Shown piece after piece: positions 1 to 9,309 of a stretch of 64,000 nt of DNA (position 1 is its first letter; every line of letters begins with the position of its first letter). Below the pieces are notes generated by a model, which saw only the letters and a program-made list of their open reading frames with translations, was not told the DNA's origin and made no database searches. The stretch spans positions 62,001 to 126,000 of the forward strand of contig NW_027331352.1 of assembly GCF_022965805.1 (NCBI RefSeq), written 5' to 3'. Position numbers and translations under genes: made by a program. Origin of the DNA: Primulina eburnea (lineage: Eukaryota; Streptophyta; Magnoliopsida; Lamiales; Gesneriaceae).

Positions 1-1131
1 GGGAAAGAATCGAATAAAGAGAAAATACCATTGAAGCAGGACACTGATGACTCTTGCTGTTGGTGTTCCATTGTGGGGTTACTCATTGTTTGAATTTTGG
101 AGCTTAAAAACTCTATAAGCTGATTACATTGACCATGAGTGAGAGAGTCCACAGATACAGTCGGAGCAACCTCTGAGGAAGCAGAAGAAGCATAATTTGT
201 ATATGCTTGTGCTTTCCCGAAAGATGATTTTCTTTGGGATGTCCAGGAGGAAAGCCATGTAGCTTGTAACACTTATCCACTGTGTGATTGGTGTAGTTGC
301 AATAAGTGCAAACTTTATCATTTTATACTTTGGAATTCATGAACTTTTTCACGGTTCCTACGGCAGTGGACGCATTGGACATAGGTGAAGCATCGATGTC
401 TAATTTGACATTACCAGATGTTATAGACCGTTGTCTCTCCTCCTGAGCCACTAGAGAAAACACCTTGGCAATACCAGGGAGAGGGTCGACTAATAAGATC
501 TGTGCTCGTACTTGTGCATAAGAATCATTTAGCCCCATCAGAAATTGCATAACACATTCTTGGCTGTGATAATTCACCCATTCTTTCATTGAGCCACAAC
601 TGCAAACTGAAATAGGCTAGTAATCATTAACTCATCCCAAAGTGTTCGCAACTTTGTATAATAGGAACCAACACTCAGAGATCCTTGACTAAGAGCACTA
701 AGCAATTTCTTAATCTGATAAATTCTCGGCGCATTACTTTGTTGGAACCGATCACGCAGATCAAGCCAAACTTCATTACAAGTTGACATGTATATGAGAC
801 TATCGGCGATTTCACGAGTAACAACATTCAAAATCCACGAGGTTACCATGCTGTTACAACGAACCCAAGCACCATACAAGAGATCGTCAGGCGAAGGGCG
901 AAGCACAACATTATCCACAAATCCAAGTTTATTTTTAGCGGTTAAGGCCATGGCCATAGCTCTGCTCTAGGTGTTGTAATTCGAACCTGATAAAGGATGA
1001 GATACAAGCACAAGACCTGGATGATCTCCATTTTGCAGAAAATATGGATTGCTCGAATCCTCAGCAAGAATGCGATTCGCGGAAGCATAATTTGTATTGT
1101 TGTTAATCGCTTGACCACCTCCTTTCACCAT
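1..1131 (-). pseudogene. gag: Copia gag polyprotein, decayed
   Basis: The likely start is the ATG at 1131-1129. The N-terminal stretch ending in a SHPLSGSNYNT-like motif and the following ALTAKNKLGFVDN block match the conserved start of plant Copia gag. UBN2-type gag sequence follows to about position 330, and a CCHC zinc knuckle (C-x2-C-x4-H-x4-C) is encoded around 310-268. Breaks seen: an in-frame TAG at 967-969 where the family has Trp, a frame change near 600 and another near 320. Gag would bind the element's RNA and form the particle shell; this copy cannot make the full protein. Confidence 0.7.
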
Positions 1132-1250
1132 CGTCGAAAGAAAAATGAACAGATCGAGATGTGGAGTGAATGATTCAAAGCGAATTGAAGATCGATCAAC
1201 GAATTGAAGATCGATTAAGAAATAGAAGATCGAAAGGAGCTCAAAATAAT

Positions 1251-1262
1251 GCTCTGATACCA
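1251..1262 (-). promoter_or_regulatory. Primer-binding site, initiator-Met tRNA type
   Basis: Minus strand TGGTATCAGAGC, directly after the LTR. This is the usual plant Copia site complementary to the 3' end of initiator Met tRNA, used to prime minus-strand DNA. Confidence 0.75.
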
Positions 1263-1451
1263 TATTAGAGAATGGAAGCTCATCGATTGATAAATCAGAA
1301 CTCAAAGCTGCTGTGTATCTGTACAAGAACAGAAAATTAATTGAATTGCATTTGACTAACTAACTCCTACTATTTATGTTGGTCAATGTATTAACTCTAT
1401 CCCAATACAAAAGCGCTACTACTCCATACAAAAGCGCTACTACTTCTAACA
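1263..1451 (-). repeat. 5' LTR of the Copia element
   Basis: On the minus strand it starts TGTTAGA and ends TCTAATA beside the primer-binding site. The short inverted ends match apart from one transition in the final CA. About 189 bp, within the range of small Copia LTRs. The partner LTR is outside the window, so the boundaries rest on the PBS and terminal motifs alone. Confidence 0.6.
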
Positions 1452-1494
1452 ATATTGGATGTTTTGAGAGGTGCACGACGCTTTGATCATAACA
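1452..1494 (-). pseudogene. Copia RNase H remnant, distal piece
   Basis: Read on the minus strand this encodes a YDQSVVHLSKHP-like stretch, the conserved segment of Copia RNase H just after the third catalytic region. The matching upstream half lies at 40592-40720. The Tat element was inserted between the halves, and the Copia element at 1-1451 cut off the rest. Confidence 0.55.
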
Positions 1495-1499
1495 GTGGA
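1495..1499. repeat. Target-site duplication GTGGA (left) of the Tat element
   Basis: GTGGA at 1495-1499 matches exactly GTGGA at 40587-40591, right after the other LTR. A 5-bp duplication is the standard LTR-retrotransposon integration scar and fixes both element ends. Confidence 0.9.
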
Positions 1500-2249
1500 T
1501 GATGCCACCCGGGCGAAATGGTCGAGTCGGGTCGAGAACTCTGCCGGGTAAACTATCAAAAATTTATAATGAAGGAAACTGAGCGAGAACTATATCTGTG
1601 ATGAAGATATATCTCTGCAATATGGCTTCCGCTGTGACCTGTAGACAAGGAAAGGAACTCGTGAATGGGCGTCGGAGGGGTGTCCGGCGTGACCACTCCG
1701 ATGCTTAAGTCAGCAGAGTACTTAAGCAAGAAAACCAATGTAGCCCAGTGGGGGCTGTGTTGATTGGTGTAATAAATGGGAGTATTAAATGTCAATGAGT
1801 GTGAGTGTATTAAATGCGGATAAAAACCTGGTATTTATAGTAGAAGAAGTAATGATGACCTCGTTTTTTGTGTGTGGGCATTAAATGTAGTAGGGTGGCT
1901 GATTGTACCCTATTATTCTGACATGTCAAATCACATGCTAGTTCTATCTCGTCTGTCCTGTCAACCATTAATATTAACCAGGGATAGGTCGGCTGGATAT
2001 GCAATTTATTAAGTCAACGCCATTAAATGCTCCCCCCGCATCGAGGTGACAGAGGAGAAAACTTCCCGGGTAGTCTTGTCAGAACTCTGGCGTTACGCCC
2101 TGAGCGACCCATGACCCAGGATACGAGTGTTTGCTCCTGCATTCAACTTTGGCAATGTTCTGCCCTGACCCGGGCGCCGCTCATGGGCCTGCCACATGAC
2201 CCGAGAGATCCCGGGTCCTATCAACGTTTCGGGAAATATCGGGGTATCA
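1500..2249 (-). repeat. 3' LTR of the Tat element
   Basis: 750 bp, aligning end to end with 39837-40586. Differences are scattered substitutions (for example around 1541, 1640, 1800 and 2228-2232), about 2%. This marks the Tat element as older than everything inserted in it. Confidence 0.92.
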
Positions 2250-2262
2250 CCACTCCCCCCTT
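2250..2262 (-). promoter_or_regulatory. Polypurine tract of the Tat element
   Basis: Minus strand AAGGGGGGAGTGG directly abuts the 3' LTR. This is the expected plus-strand DNA primer site. Confidence 0.8.
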
Positions 2263-2545
2263 AAATAGTCGGGCTAGAGTCTACTCGCTGTCCCGATTAG
2301 TCCCATACGCCTGGTCAGGAAAGTCATTTTATCATACTGACTGTACTTGTACTGACACTTGTACGCTGCTGAGACATGTCTTATACTGCAACCTTATCCA
2401 AAGCGTTTTATGTTCTCGAGGATGATTTATCGTAATATTCCAATATCTGTGCACGTCTTTTCAACTGTAGGGCACAACTTCCAACACTCCTTTTAACCGT
2501 CCACGTATTAAGAGATCAACGGTTGCGACTAACCCCCCACTCCTG

Positions 2546-2552
2546 TATATAA
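2546..2552 (+). promoter_or_regulatory. TATA box of antisense ORF 1
   Basis: TATATAA lies 53 bp upstream of the ATG at 2605, in a 340-bp stretch between the polypurine tract and the ORF that holds nothing else recognisable. Spacing suits a transcription start near 2575-2580 and a short leader. Confidence 0.5.
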
Positions 2553-2604
2553 CAGCATCTTTCCACTATATTCCATCAATTAGCCTACTACTAGAAGAAT
2601 CAAT

Positions 2605-3021
2605 ATGGCGAGTTCAAGCATCCCGAAGGCTCTTGTCACGGAGGAAGTTTCGCACGAATATTCTGAGAAGAGAAAAGCTGAGATAGAAGACGAAGTGTTC
2701 CAGAAGATTATTTGCTACTGGGAAAAACTCCAGAAATTACAACTTCTTTACGAAGCCGGGGAAGCTACTGCTTCGAGACTGGTGGTAAAGATGGAGAAGT
2801 ACCGGGATCGCTTGAATGTGACCGAGAGGGTGAACATTTTCAAAGGCGACTATGTATACCAACTGATGCTGTTCAAGGAGAGGAAGATCCTATCGACCAT
2901 CACGGGCTCCGATAGCTTTCTCAAGATGTCCACCAGAGAGTTAAGAAAATGGAGGACCATGTGGACACTCTTTGTAGAGGAAGAATACTTTAATGTAATC
3001 CGCAGAAATACTCTTAAATAA
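2605..3021 (+). CDS. Small antisense ORF 1 of the Tat element (138 aa, unknown function)
   Basis: An uninterrupted 138-codon ORF opposite to gag-pol, between pol and the 3' LTR. The product is charged and probably helical, with K-I-I-C-Y-W-E-K-L-Q near residues 34-43, R-L-V-V-K-M-E-K-Y near 58-66, LMLFKE near 88-93, DSF near 103-105 and a W-x5-W-like tail. The same pattern in the same order is seen in the ORF at 3513-3959, so the two are paralogues. An AATAAA overlaps the stop region (about 3018-3024) as a possible poly(A) signal. No known enzyme motif, signal peptide or membrane segment is visible. The TATA box and intact frame in an otherwise decayed element argue that it is a real unit. 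Confidence 0.55.
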   Translation: MASSSIPKALVTEEVSHEYSEKRKAEIEDEVFQKIICYWEKLQKLQLLYEAGEATASRLVVKMEKYRDRLNVTERVNIFKGDYVYQLMLFKERKILSTITGSDSFLKMSTRELRKWRTMWTLFVEEEYFNVIRRNTLK

Positions 3022-3468
3022 AATTTATACTTTTCGTCTCCATTCTTTACTTTTGGAGCCCGGGTCTAATGTCCATTATGGCATGCACACTACTAAATTG
3101 AGTAAAATGCCTAATTAATAACTGAAATGATTGACGACCAGCTCTAATACCCCGGGTCCAGAACATCACGCCGGGTCTTCGCACTTCCGAGACGTCCAGA
3201 CTTTTAATCTTTCGAGTCACGGCAGTCATAGTTATGCACGAATGGTCATTAATCCTTAGCTGAAAACTTTTCATATTCTGAGACGCTTCGATAACTGCAC
3301 ACACCCCTTTACCTTCCCGATGCGACTTCCGAGGCATTTATTGATCATCCGCGTGTATGTATTTTAGTGGATTTGAGAAATTCTCTCTCCAAATAAATGA
3401 CAATATGCTTTGATTAACTCTAGGCCTTTTGAATTCTTTCGTATTAAATGACTTCCCCCTCTTTCTTC
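3022..3468. other. Spacer between antisense ORFs 1 and 2
   Basis: No coding similarity seen on either strand. The last part is AT-rich and pyrimidine-rich and leads into the TATA box at 3469. Confidence 0.5.
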
Positions 3469-3476
3469 TATAAATA
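3469..3476 (+). promoter_or_regulatory. TATA box of antisense ORF 2
   Basis: TATAAATA follows a CT-rich run. The first ATG (3480) lies only 3 bp downstream, so a normal start site 25-30 bp below the TATA box would exclude it and make the ATG at 3513 the first usable start. Confidence 0.55.
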
Positions 3477-3512
3477 AGAATGTGGACAAGATGCATCGTC
3501 ACTAGCAGGACA

Positions 3513-3959
3513 ATGTTGAGCTCAAGCGATTCCAGTACCTGTAGCAGTGCCATCTCCTCCGTTGGTGCACAAAATCAGATACCAGCCGGGTTGCGCCCAT
3601 ATGTGGAGAACTTTAAAAGGACTGTCGACGAGTACATCCTAGCCAAGGTCATATGTACTTGGCATAAACTTCAGTTCATCGGCCTTCTACACATGAACGG
3701 TACGGTCCTCACCCGCTCTCAGAGGCTGGTAATGAGGAAATACAAACGGGAGCTGGGGGTAGCTCGTATTGAAGAGTTGTTGACTGACCAGAACCTGCTA
3801 CATGCCATGTTGTGGAAAGAATGGCGTCACCTAAATAAGATTTCGAACACCGACTCCTTCGCCAATCTTCACATCCAAGAGGTTACCGACTGGATGGATG
3901 AATGGAAAGGCCGAGTGGCTTCTGAAATATCTGTAACACGACGTCGGCCATTTCCTTAA
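3513..3959 (+). CDS. Small antisense ORF 2 of the Tat element (148 aa, paralogue of ORF 1)
   Basis: The frame is open from 3480; 3513 is preferred because of the TATA spacing. After a Ser-rich N-terminus it shares with ORF 1 the ordered pattern K-V-I-C-x-W-x-K-L-Q, LL, R-L-V-x-x-K-Y, L-x-V, a Leu/Met-KE block, DSF, and a final W-x3-W. Identity is low but the spacing is kept over about 100 residues. An AATAAA overlaps the stop region (3957-3963). The ORF lies on the strand opposite to gag-pol. Its function is unknown; an RNA- or protein-binding helper is possible but nothing in the sequence shows it. Confidence 0.55.
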   Translation: MLSSSDSSTCSSAISSVGAQNQIPAGLRPYVENFKRTVDEYILAKVICTWHKLQFIGLLHMNGTVLTRSQRLVMRKYKRELGVARIEELLTDQNLLHAMLWKEWRHLNKISNTDSFANLHIQEVTDWMDEWKGRVASEISVTRRRPFP

Positions 3960-4403
3960 TAAAATATTCAATTATTGCTTCTCGTGTCTTTTTGATTTTC
4001 TGCAAGTGGATCAACACGAATGGATCTAATAATAATTAATAGTCGAAAAAATTGGACACATTAGCTTAAAACCTGCCGTAGAATGCCGGGGCCTTATCTT
4101 CTCAAGTCGTCGGATAAGGTGGCAAGAGCTATTTTTCTCAGGCCGGGTCGTCATATCCCCCGGTCTTGGAGATTCTTTTCTGATTTGTACCCCCCGGGTA
4201 ATCGATGTGCAGTCGTAAGGATCAATCCTCTACTGACATGCTGTCAGAACCTGTACACATTCCCTGCTATTTAAATAATCATGACGCCTCGATTCCCGCA
4301 TCTGTCTTTTCAAATTTCTCGCTTAATCATGCCGCTCGATTCCCAAAGCTAATCTAACCCGTCCAATCAATCTTGGATCGACGGTATAGATCTCATTTTC
4401 CCC
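3960..4403. other. Spacer upstream of the large antisense ORF
   Basis: No ORF with recognisable similarity. It contains several CCGGG-type motifs also common in the LTR and ends in the promoter of the large antisense ORF. Confidence 0.5.
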
Positions 4404-4411
4404 TATATATA
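4404..4411 (+). promoter_or_regulatory. TATA box of the large antisense ORF
   Basis: TATATATA at 4404-4411, 193 bp before the ATG at 4597. The leader in between (about 4435-4596) is pyrimidine-rich. A possible leader splice donor (CAGTAAGT) lies at about 4549-4556. Confidence 0.5.
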
Positions 4412-4596
4412 GCAGTTCGTCAGTTTCCCAAAAATCATTTGCAAATTCACTTCGCAGCGAAGCTCTGTCGAATTCTTCTTTCAAGCCTCTTCGTTACGTA
4501 GATCTTTCCGGCAACCTCTCCGGCTACCCACCACCATTTTTGCTTCTTTTCAGTAAGTTATTCTTTTCTCGCATTTTATTTACACTTTTTTCCATC

Positions 4597-6370
4597 ATGT
4601 CCAACTCTACCTCTTCTACTTCCGGTAAGAATGTTAGAGGTCGATCGGAGGATAATTCCCCTACCCCTTCCGAGCAATCTGTTCAAATTCCAAGGGGTGT
4701 TCCTACTGTTTCTTCTCGACCCCTTCCCCAGAAGGTTGCTAAAGCGTCTTCCTCCCGACCCCTAGGCTCTCCGAGTAAGGGGAAAGATAAAATAACAGGG
4801 CCCTTTTGGTTTTCCACGGTGACCTCTACTCTTCGCCCGGGTAGTTTAGGAGAAATCCGGTCTCTGGGAGCTATTCCCTCTTCTTATGACATCAGAATTC
4901 CCGGACCGAACGACCACCCCGACACCCCTCCCCCTGGATACCAGGCTTTCTTCATTGAGCAGCTTAAGAGTGGTCTCCGCTTCCCGGTGCATCACTTCTT
5001 TGAAGCAGTTGCTCGATTTTTTAATCTCCCTCTTAATCATATTCATCCCAATGCCTTTCGTATTATGGCATCTACCTTCGTCTTGTTCCGTATGAAGCTT
5101 ATTCCCATTAACTCCTCCATCTTCCATTCTTTCTATTCTTGCCGATTCAATGATGGGGTTTTCTCTTTCATGGCCCGGATGCATTATCGGTTTTTAACCG
5201 ACATCCCTTCCTCTTTGAAGGGATGGAAAACAAAATTTTTCTTCCTTCAATTTCCGACTCTCCCAACCTGTGCTTTGGGATTTCTTCCTTCCATGCCAAG
5301 ACAACCTGAATTTCCCCGAGATTTCAAGCTTCTCCCTCCTTTCACCCATGCTTGGGACGCTTTGGGAAAGCAGTCCTTCTTATCCTCAGTGTTGATTGGG
5401 TCGAATAATTTGGCTTATTATGGGATCGGGTCCCGGCCTGAAGACCCTGTAGATCAGATTATTGATGAGTTTGATCAATCCGGGTCACAGGCGGGTAAAC
5501 TGCTTTTCTCGGTCTTCTTATTTTTCCCATAAATCTATTTAATTTTTTTTTTTTGATTCACTCTGTCTCTGTTGTAGCCAAAGAAGATATGATCAGAGCG
5601 AGCTTCCAAGAGGCTGCCGCTAAGAGGAAGGCGGAGCAAAAGAGGCTTAGGGCGGAGAAAAAGGCTAGGGAGGCCCAAGAACAGGAGAAACGCCGAGCCA
5701 GGGAAGCAGCCGAGGCTGGGGAAGCGGAAGAACGTCGAGCCAGGGAGGCAGCTGAGGCCCAGGAAGCAGAAGAGCGCAGAGCCAGGGAGGCAGCTGAGGC
5801 TCGGGAAGCAGAGCTTAAGGTCCAAGAGGAGGCTGTTCCTTCCCGCGAGGGACATCTTTCTTCGGGTATGGAGGAAGATCCGACCCCTCTGAATCATCGC
5901 AAGAGAAAAGCCACGACAGGGCCAGGAGTGGAAACAATAGTGGTGGAAGATGAGCCCGAGGAGATGACTCATTCTCCTTCCTTCGCCGGTTCTTCTACAG
6001 GTGCTTCTATTGAGAGGCTTTTGGTTCTCCCCAATATTTTTGGGGATATTATCAGTTCAGATTTAATAAGGATGATTCGAGGCCTCCTTCGCCCTGATGA
6101 GGTAGCGCACCTCCAGGGAGTTCAACCCAACACGCTTCCGAGTGAAGGAGCATCCCAGACTTTCTCTGTAAGTCTTATTATTTTGGCTTTTCCCTTGGTA
6201 CAAACTTTCCTGACTTCTTTTATTTCCAGGTCTTACAGATGTTAATACATGGGTATGAACGGGTGGCTAAGGTGGCTAAGGGAGCTCATGCCCAAACCAA
6301 GGCCGTTCGGGAGACGCACGGCAAACTCCAGGAGGAAATTGGCCGAATTAAAGAAATCCATGAGAGTGTC
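4597..6370 (+). CDS. Large antisense ORF (aORF) of the Tat element, exons 1-3, interrupted
   Basis: Exon 1 (4597-5494) has a low-complexity Ser/Pro N-terminus. A globular block follows (GYQAFFIEQL, FPVHHFFEAV, MASTFVLFRM motifs) like the 'transposase (putative) gypsy type' domain found in Tat antisense ORFs; despite that name it is not a known transposase. A phase-1 intron (5495-5577, GT...TAG) joins it in frame to exon 2 (5578-6167), which encodes a long charged coiled coil with three 14-residue repeats (EERRAREAAEAQEA-like). A phase-0 intron (6168-6229, GTAAGT...CAG) leads to exon 3. Exon 3 is cut at codon boundary 6370 by the Tekay insertion and resumes at 33342. Transcription is opposite to gag-pol. 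Function is unknown. Confidence 0.65.
6366..6370. repeat. Target-site duplication GTGTC (left) of the tandem Tekay block
   Basis: GTGTC at 6366-6370 is repeated exactly at 33337-33341, outside the first and third LTRs. It shows the whole tandem block derives from one integration event. Confidence 0.9.
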
Positions 6371-6721
6371 TGTAAGGTCCAAGAATTTGATTCACGTAAC
6401 CTGACTGCATGCAATATAGGATCTTATTTTTATTTATGTGTTTAATTATTTTTATGCATTCTATGCATAATTCATGCATGATAGTATTACGTTCGATCGA
6501 GGAACGAATACCGGGGAATTGTCGGGAAAATAATTATTTTTATTAATTAATATAAGGTGTTTTAAGGGTATTTTTCAAATATGAGATTTTATTGAGTATT
6601 TTTACACGCATGATTTTATTTTTAACGGTACGAAAATTTTATCGAATCGGGGGACTTTTTGTGGGTTCGGCTAATATTTTCAAAGTATTTCAAACACGAA
6701 ATATTTTTCGGGAGTGTGTTT

Positions 6722-6784
<63 letters not shown>

Positions 6785-9049
6785 TTTATATACCAATTAA
6801 TAAGACCCATTTACTTAATCTTTATTTATATCTATATAATTAACGTATCCCATTTACTTAATCTCATTTACTTAATCTTTATTTATATCTATATAATTAA
6901 CGTGTGTCTATATATATATATACATATATATACATATATATATATATATATTTAAACTTTTATATACCAATTAATAAAACCCATTTACTTAATCTCTATT
7001 TATATCTATATAATTAACGCCTAAGTAATTCTCTAAACTCCCCACTAACCTAACCACTCTTCAACAGCCGCCCACCCCCTCCACTCACATTCATCCTCCT
7101 GATTTGCTGCTACAACAATTCGGTGAAGTATTTTCTCTTGAAACAAAGATTTTCTTCATTTGGTTGTTGGATCCTCGATCGTTTTTTTCCTTAAGCAAAC
7201 ATCAGGCACGTTTGTTTCCATTATTTCTGCATCCCGCATGTTAAATATTACTGTTATGTGTTTTAGTTCGTACAACATGGAATTCGTTCGGTTTCTTCCT
7301 TCTTTTTTTACTCGTCATTTATTCTATTATTGTTTAACCATTCACGGTTTGATGATATGTGCAAGGGGTTGCTGGTACGAGCTATTAAGGTTCTGATATG
7401 GGTTTCACTTAGAGTTTTTGGGAGCATTACAGACGCTGGAAGAGGCTACATCGAGAGTTTTTGGAAGTTGCTCGTTGGGGCTGTGGCTTGTTGGGTTGGA
7501 ACGATCGGTGCAGGGGCTGAACCGGGGCTTGGACCAGACCTCGGTGGGTCTGAGACACGACTCAGGGAAGCCCAACCACCGCTGGAACCAACTGAAGCCC
7601 AGCCGCACACCATCGAGATGAAAGCTCGGGTAGAGTCTTGGCAAGTGCTAGCTAGCGGTTCTGTTAGTGTAAGTTTGCATGGGAGTTAGCCGTGGTTTCA
7701 ACGTGTACAATAGGGTCTTAGTGTGGTCTAAGATGGGCTGGTTCAAGGCTGGAACGAAAATCATGGCTTGAGGCGTGAGTTTTTGAGGAGAATGTGTGCA
7801 TGAGGTGGTGGGTTATGAGGGGACCGAGAGTTTGGCATGTTCTAGAATTTTTTAGCCATGTATTTGGGGAGCCTAATGATGTTGTTTTATGACCTAGTTA
7901 GTGTTTTAAAATATGGTTATAGTTGTAGAAGATTTGAGTAAATTTTGGATTGATTCGGATTAAAAATCGGAACTTCGATCCGAGTTTTAACACGAATTAG
8001 ATAAGTTGTGATATTTGGTTCGAGTTTATGTCTAGGAATACTTTTAAAAATGTTTTGAGATATTTTAAGGATTTTGGTAAGCTTCGGGTAAATTTTAGAG
8101 GTCCAGGGGTGAAATGATAATTTTTGGGTTTCCAGGGGCAAAATGGAAATTTTGCACCCGGGGTGAGAATTTGTCCTGGCAGCGCCCTGAGCACAAATTC
8201 ATGATATTTTAAATATTCATGCATCATGTTTATGATTTTTACGCAATTATGATAAAAACGTTGCATGCCTGGTTTTAAGGAAAAAGTTACGTTTATGCAC
8301 AATTTTATTAAGTGATGATTATGATGTTAATTTTGAAGGATGAGATTTGGTTGTGACTGACGATGTATATGTATACGATGACATGAGATATGATGAGCTG
8401 AGGCCCGGGCTCAGTGGGCGGGTAATGCTGTCGCTGATGTCCCCTGCCGCCGGGTACCACGGTTTTATAGATGGATCCATCGATAGAGCTGATACGATAG
8501 AGCTGATACGAAAGTCACAACTAATGAACTGAATTCAATAAAAATAAAATGTTTGAGTTCATGGTGACACGATGAGCTTTTTGACATGTATATGATGATA
8601 CGACATGACATGATTTCATACGACACGTTTACGTTACACTTTTAAGTTCATGAAAGTTATGTTGAGTATGATATTTTTCACTGCTGTGTGCTACGTATAT
8701 GTACTTGTTATTACTGGTGCAGGCGTGTTGAGTCTTTAGACTCACTAGGCGTGTGTGATGCAGGTGAGTTCGATGTTGAGGAGACTGGAGGTGCTGGACT
8801 CTGAGTCAGCGGACCTGGTGGGCGACACGACCCGAGGACCTATGGTTTTTCCGCACATTATGGTTTTATGTTTTGGAGAGGATACGACGATTTTATCTGC
8901 TGTTTATATTTTTCTGTTGGATGTAGGATTTTACTCACTTCTTTTACCACGTATATTTTATTGGTAATTAATTATGATAACTTTTAAATGTTACTTTCAA
9001 AAAAAAAAAAAAAATATTTCCGCACTTTTTAAAGCGAGTAGACGTTACA
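6371..9049 (+). repeat. LTR 1 of the Tekay block (2679 bp)
   Basis: Starts TGTAAGG and ends GTTACA. Contains a (TA)n tract (6724-6780), three related AT-rich segments ending in ATAATTAACG (about 6786-7019) and an A-run near 9000-9014. It lacks 50 bp present in LTR 2 and LTR 3 (breakpoint near 6490) and has private bases such as A at 7143. No credible protein-coding ORF; short ORFs here repeat in all three LTRs only because the DNA does. Confidence 0.92.
6724..6780. repeat. (TA)n microsatellite in LTR 1
   Basis: About 57 bp of pure TA. The equivalent tract is about 61 bp in LTR 2 and 31 bp in LTR 3, so it has changed length since the LTRs arose. Confidence 0.95.
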
Positions 9050-9051
9050 GT

Positions 9052-9064
9052 TGGTATCAGAGCC
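9052..9064 (+). promoter_or_regulatory. Primer-binding site, copy 1
   Basis: TGGTATCAGAGCC, two bases after the LTR end, complementary to the 3' end of initiator Met tRNA. Confidence 0.85.
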
Positions 9065-9309
9065 TGGGTCCTGTATAGGGTTGTGCCGCCGCCAGCTTCT
9101 GCCGCTCAGTCTTCAAAGCCTCAAGTCTGTAAGCTTTTACGATATAAATGTTTTAATTGATTGATCGTTATCACCTGCATGATTTCATGATTTACGCATT
9201 ATGATGATTTACTTCTTATGTTTAACTGTTGTTACAATGTAATGTCCATTAATTTCAAAACTAGATTAATTGCATGATGGGTTACGTTTTAATTGGACTG
9301 TATTCAGAT

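Larger units (their letters stand above)
1..1451 (-). mobile_element. Ty1/Copia element, 5' portion (runs off the left edge)
   Basis: On the minus strand the order is LTR (1451-1263), primer-binding site (1262-1251), then a Copia-type gag that continues to the window edge. Only the 5' end is present, so the pol region and 3' LTR must lie to the left. The element sits directly against a Copia RNase H remnant at 1452, which it appears to have entered. gag carries an in-frame stop and at least two frame changes, so this copy is dead. Confidence 0.75.

Noticed and set aside
2027..2425. 132-codon plus-strand ORF
   Set aside because: It crosses from the Tat LTR through the polypurine tract and has no motif. 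The related ORF in the other LTR diverges at the LTR end.
4597..5494. Calling the large antisense ORF a true DNA transposase
   Set aside because: The domain name 'transposase (putative) gypsy type' is historical. No DDE catalytic core is visible and the setting is the known antisense ORF of Tat elements.
6622..6843. Tyr-Ile repeat ORFs on both strands
   Set aside because: They are translations of the (TA)n microsatellite.
7160..8967. Short ORFs in LTR 1 that recur in LTR 2 and LTR 3
   Set aside because: They recur because the LTR recurs, have no motifs and overlap on both strands.
9052..9064. TGGTATCAGAGCC as part of a tRNA gene
   Set aside because: Only the short tRNA 3'-end complement is present, at LTR ends. 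No cloverleaf, A box or B box.
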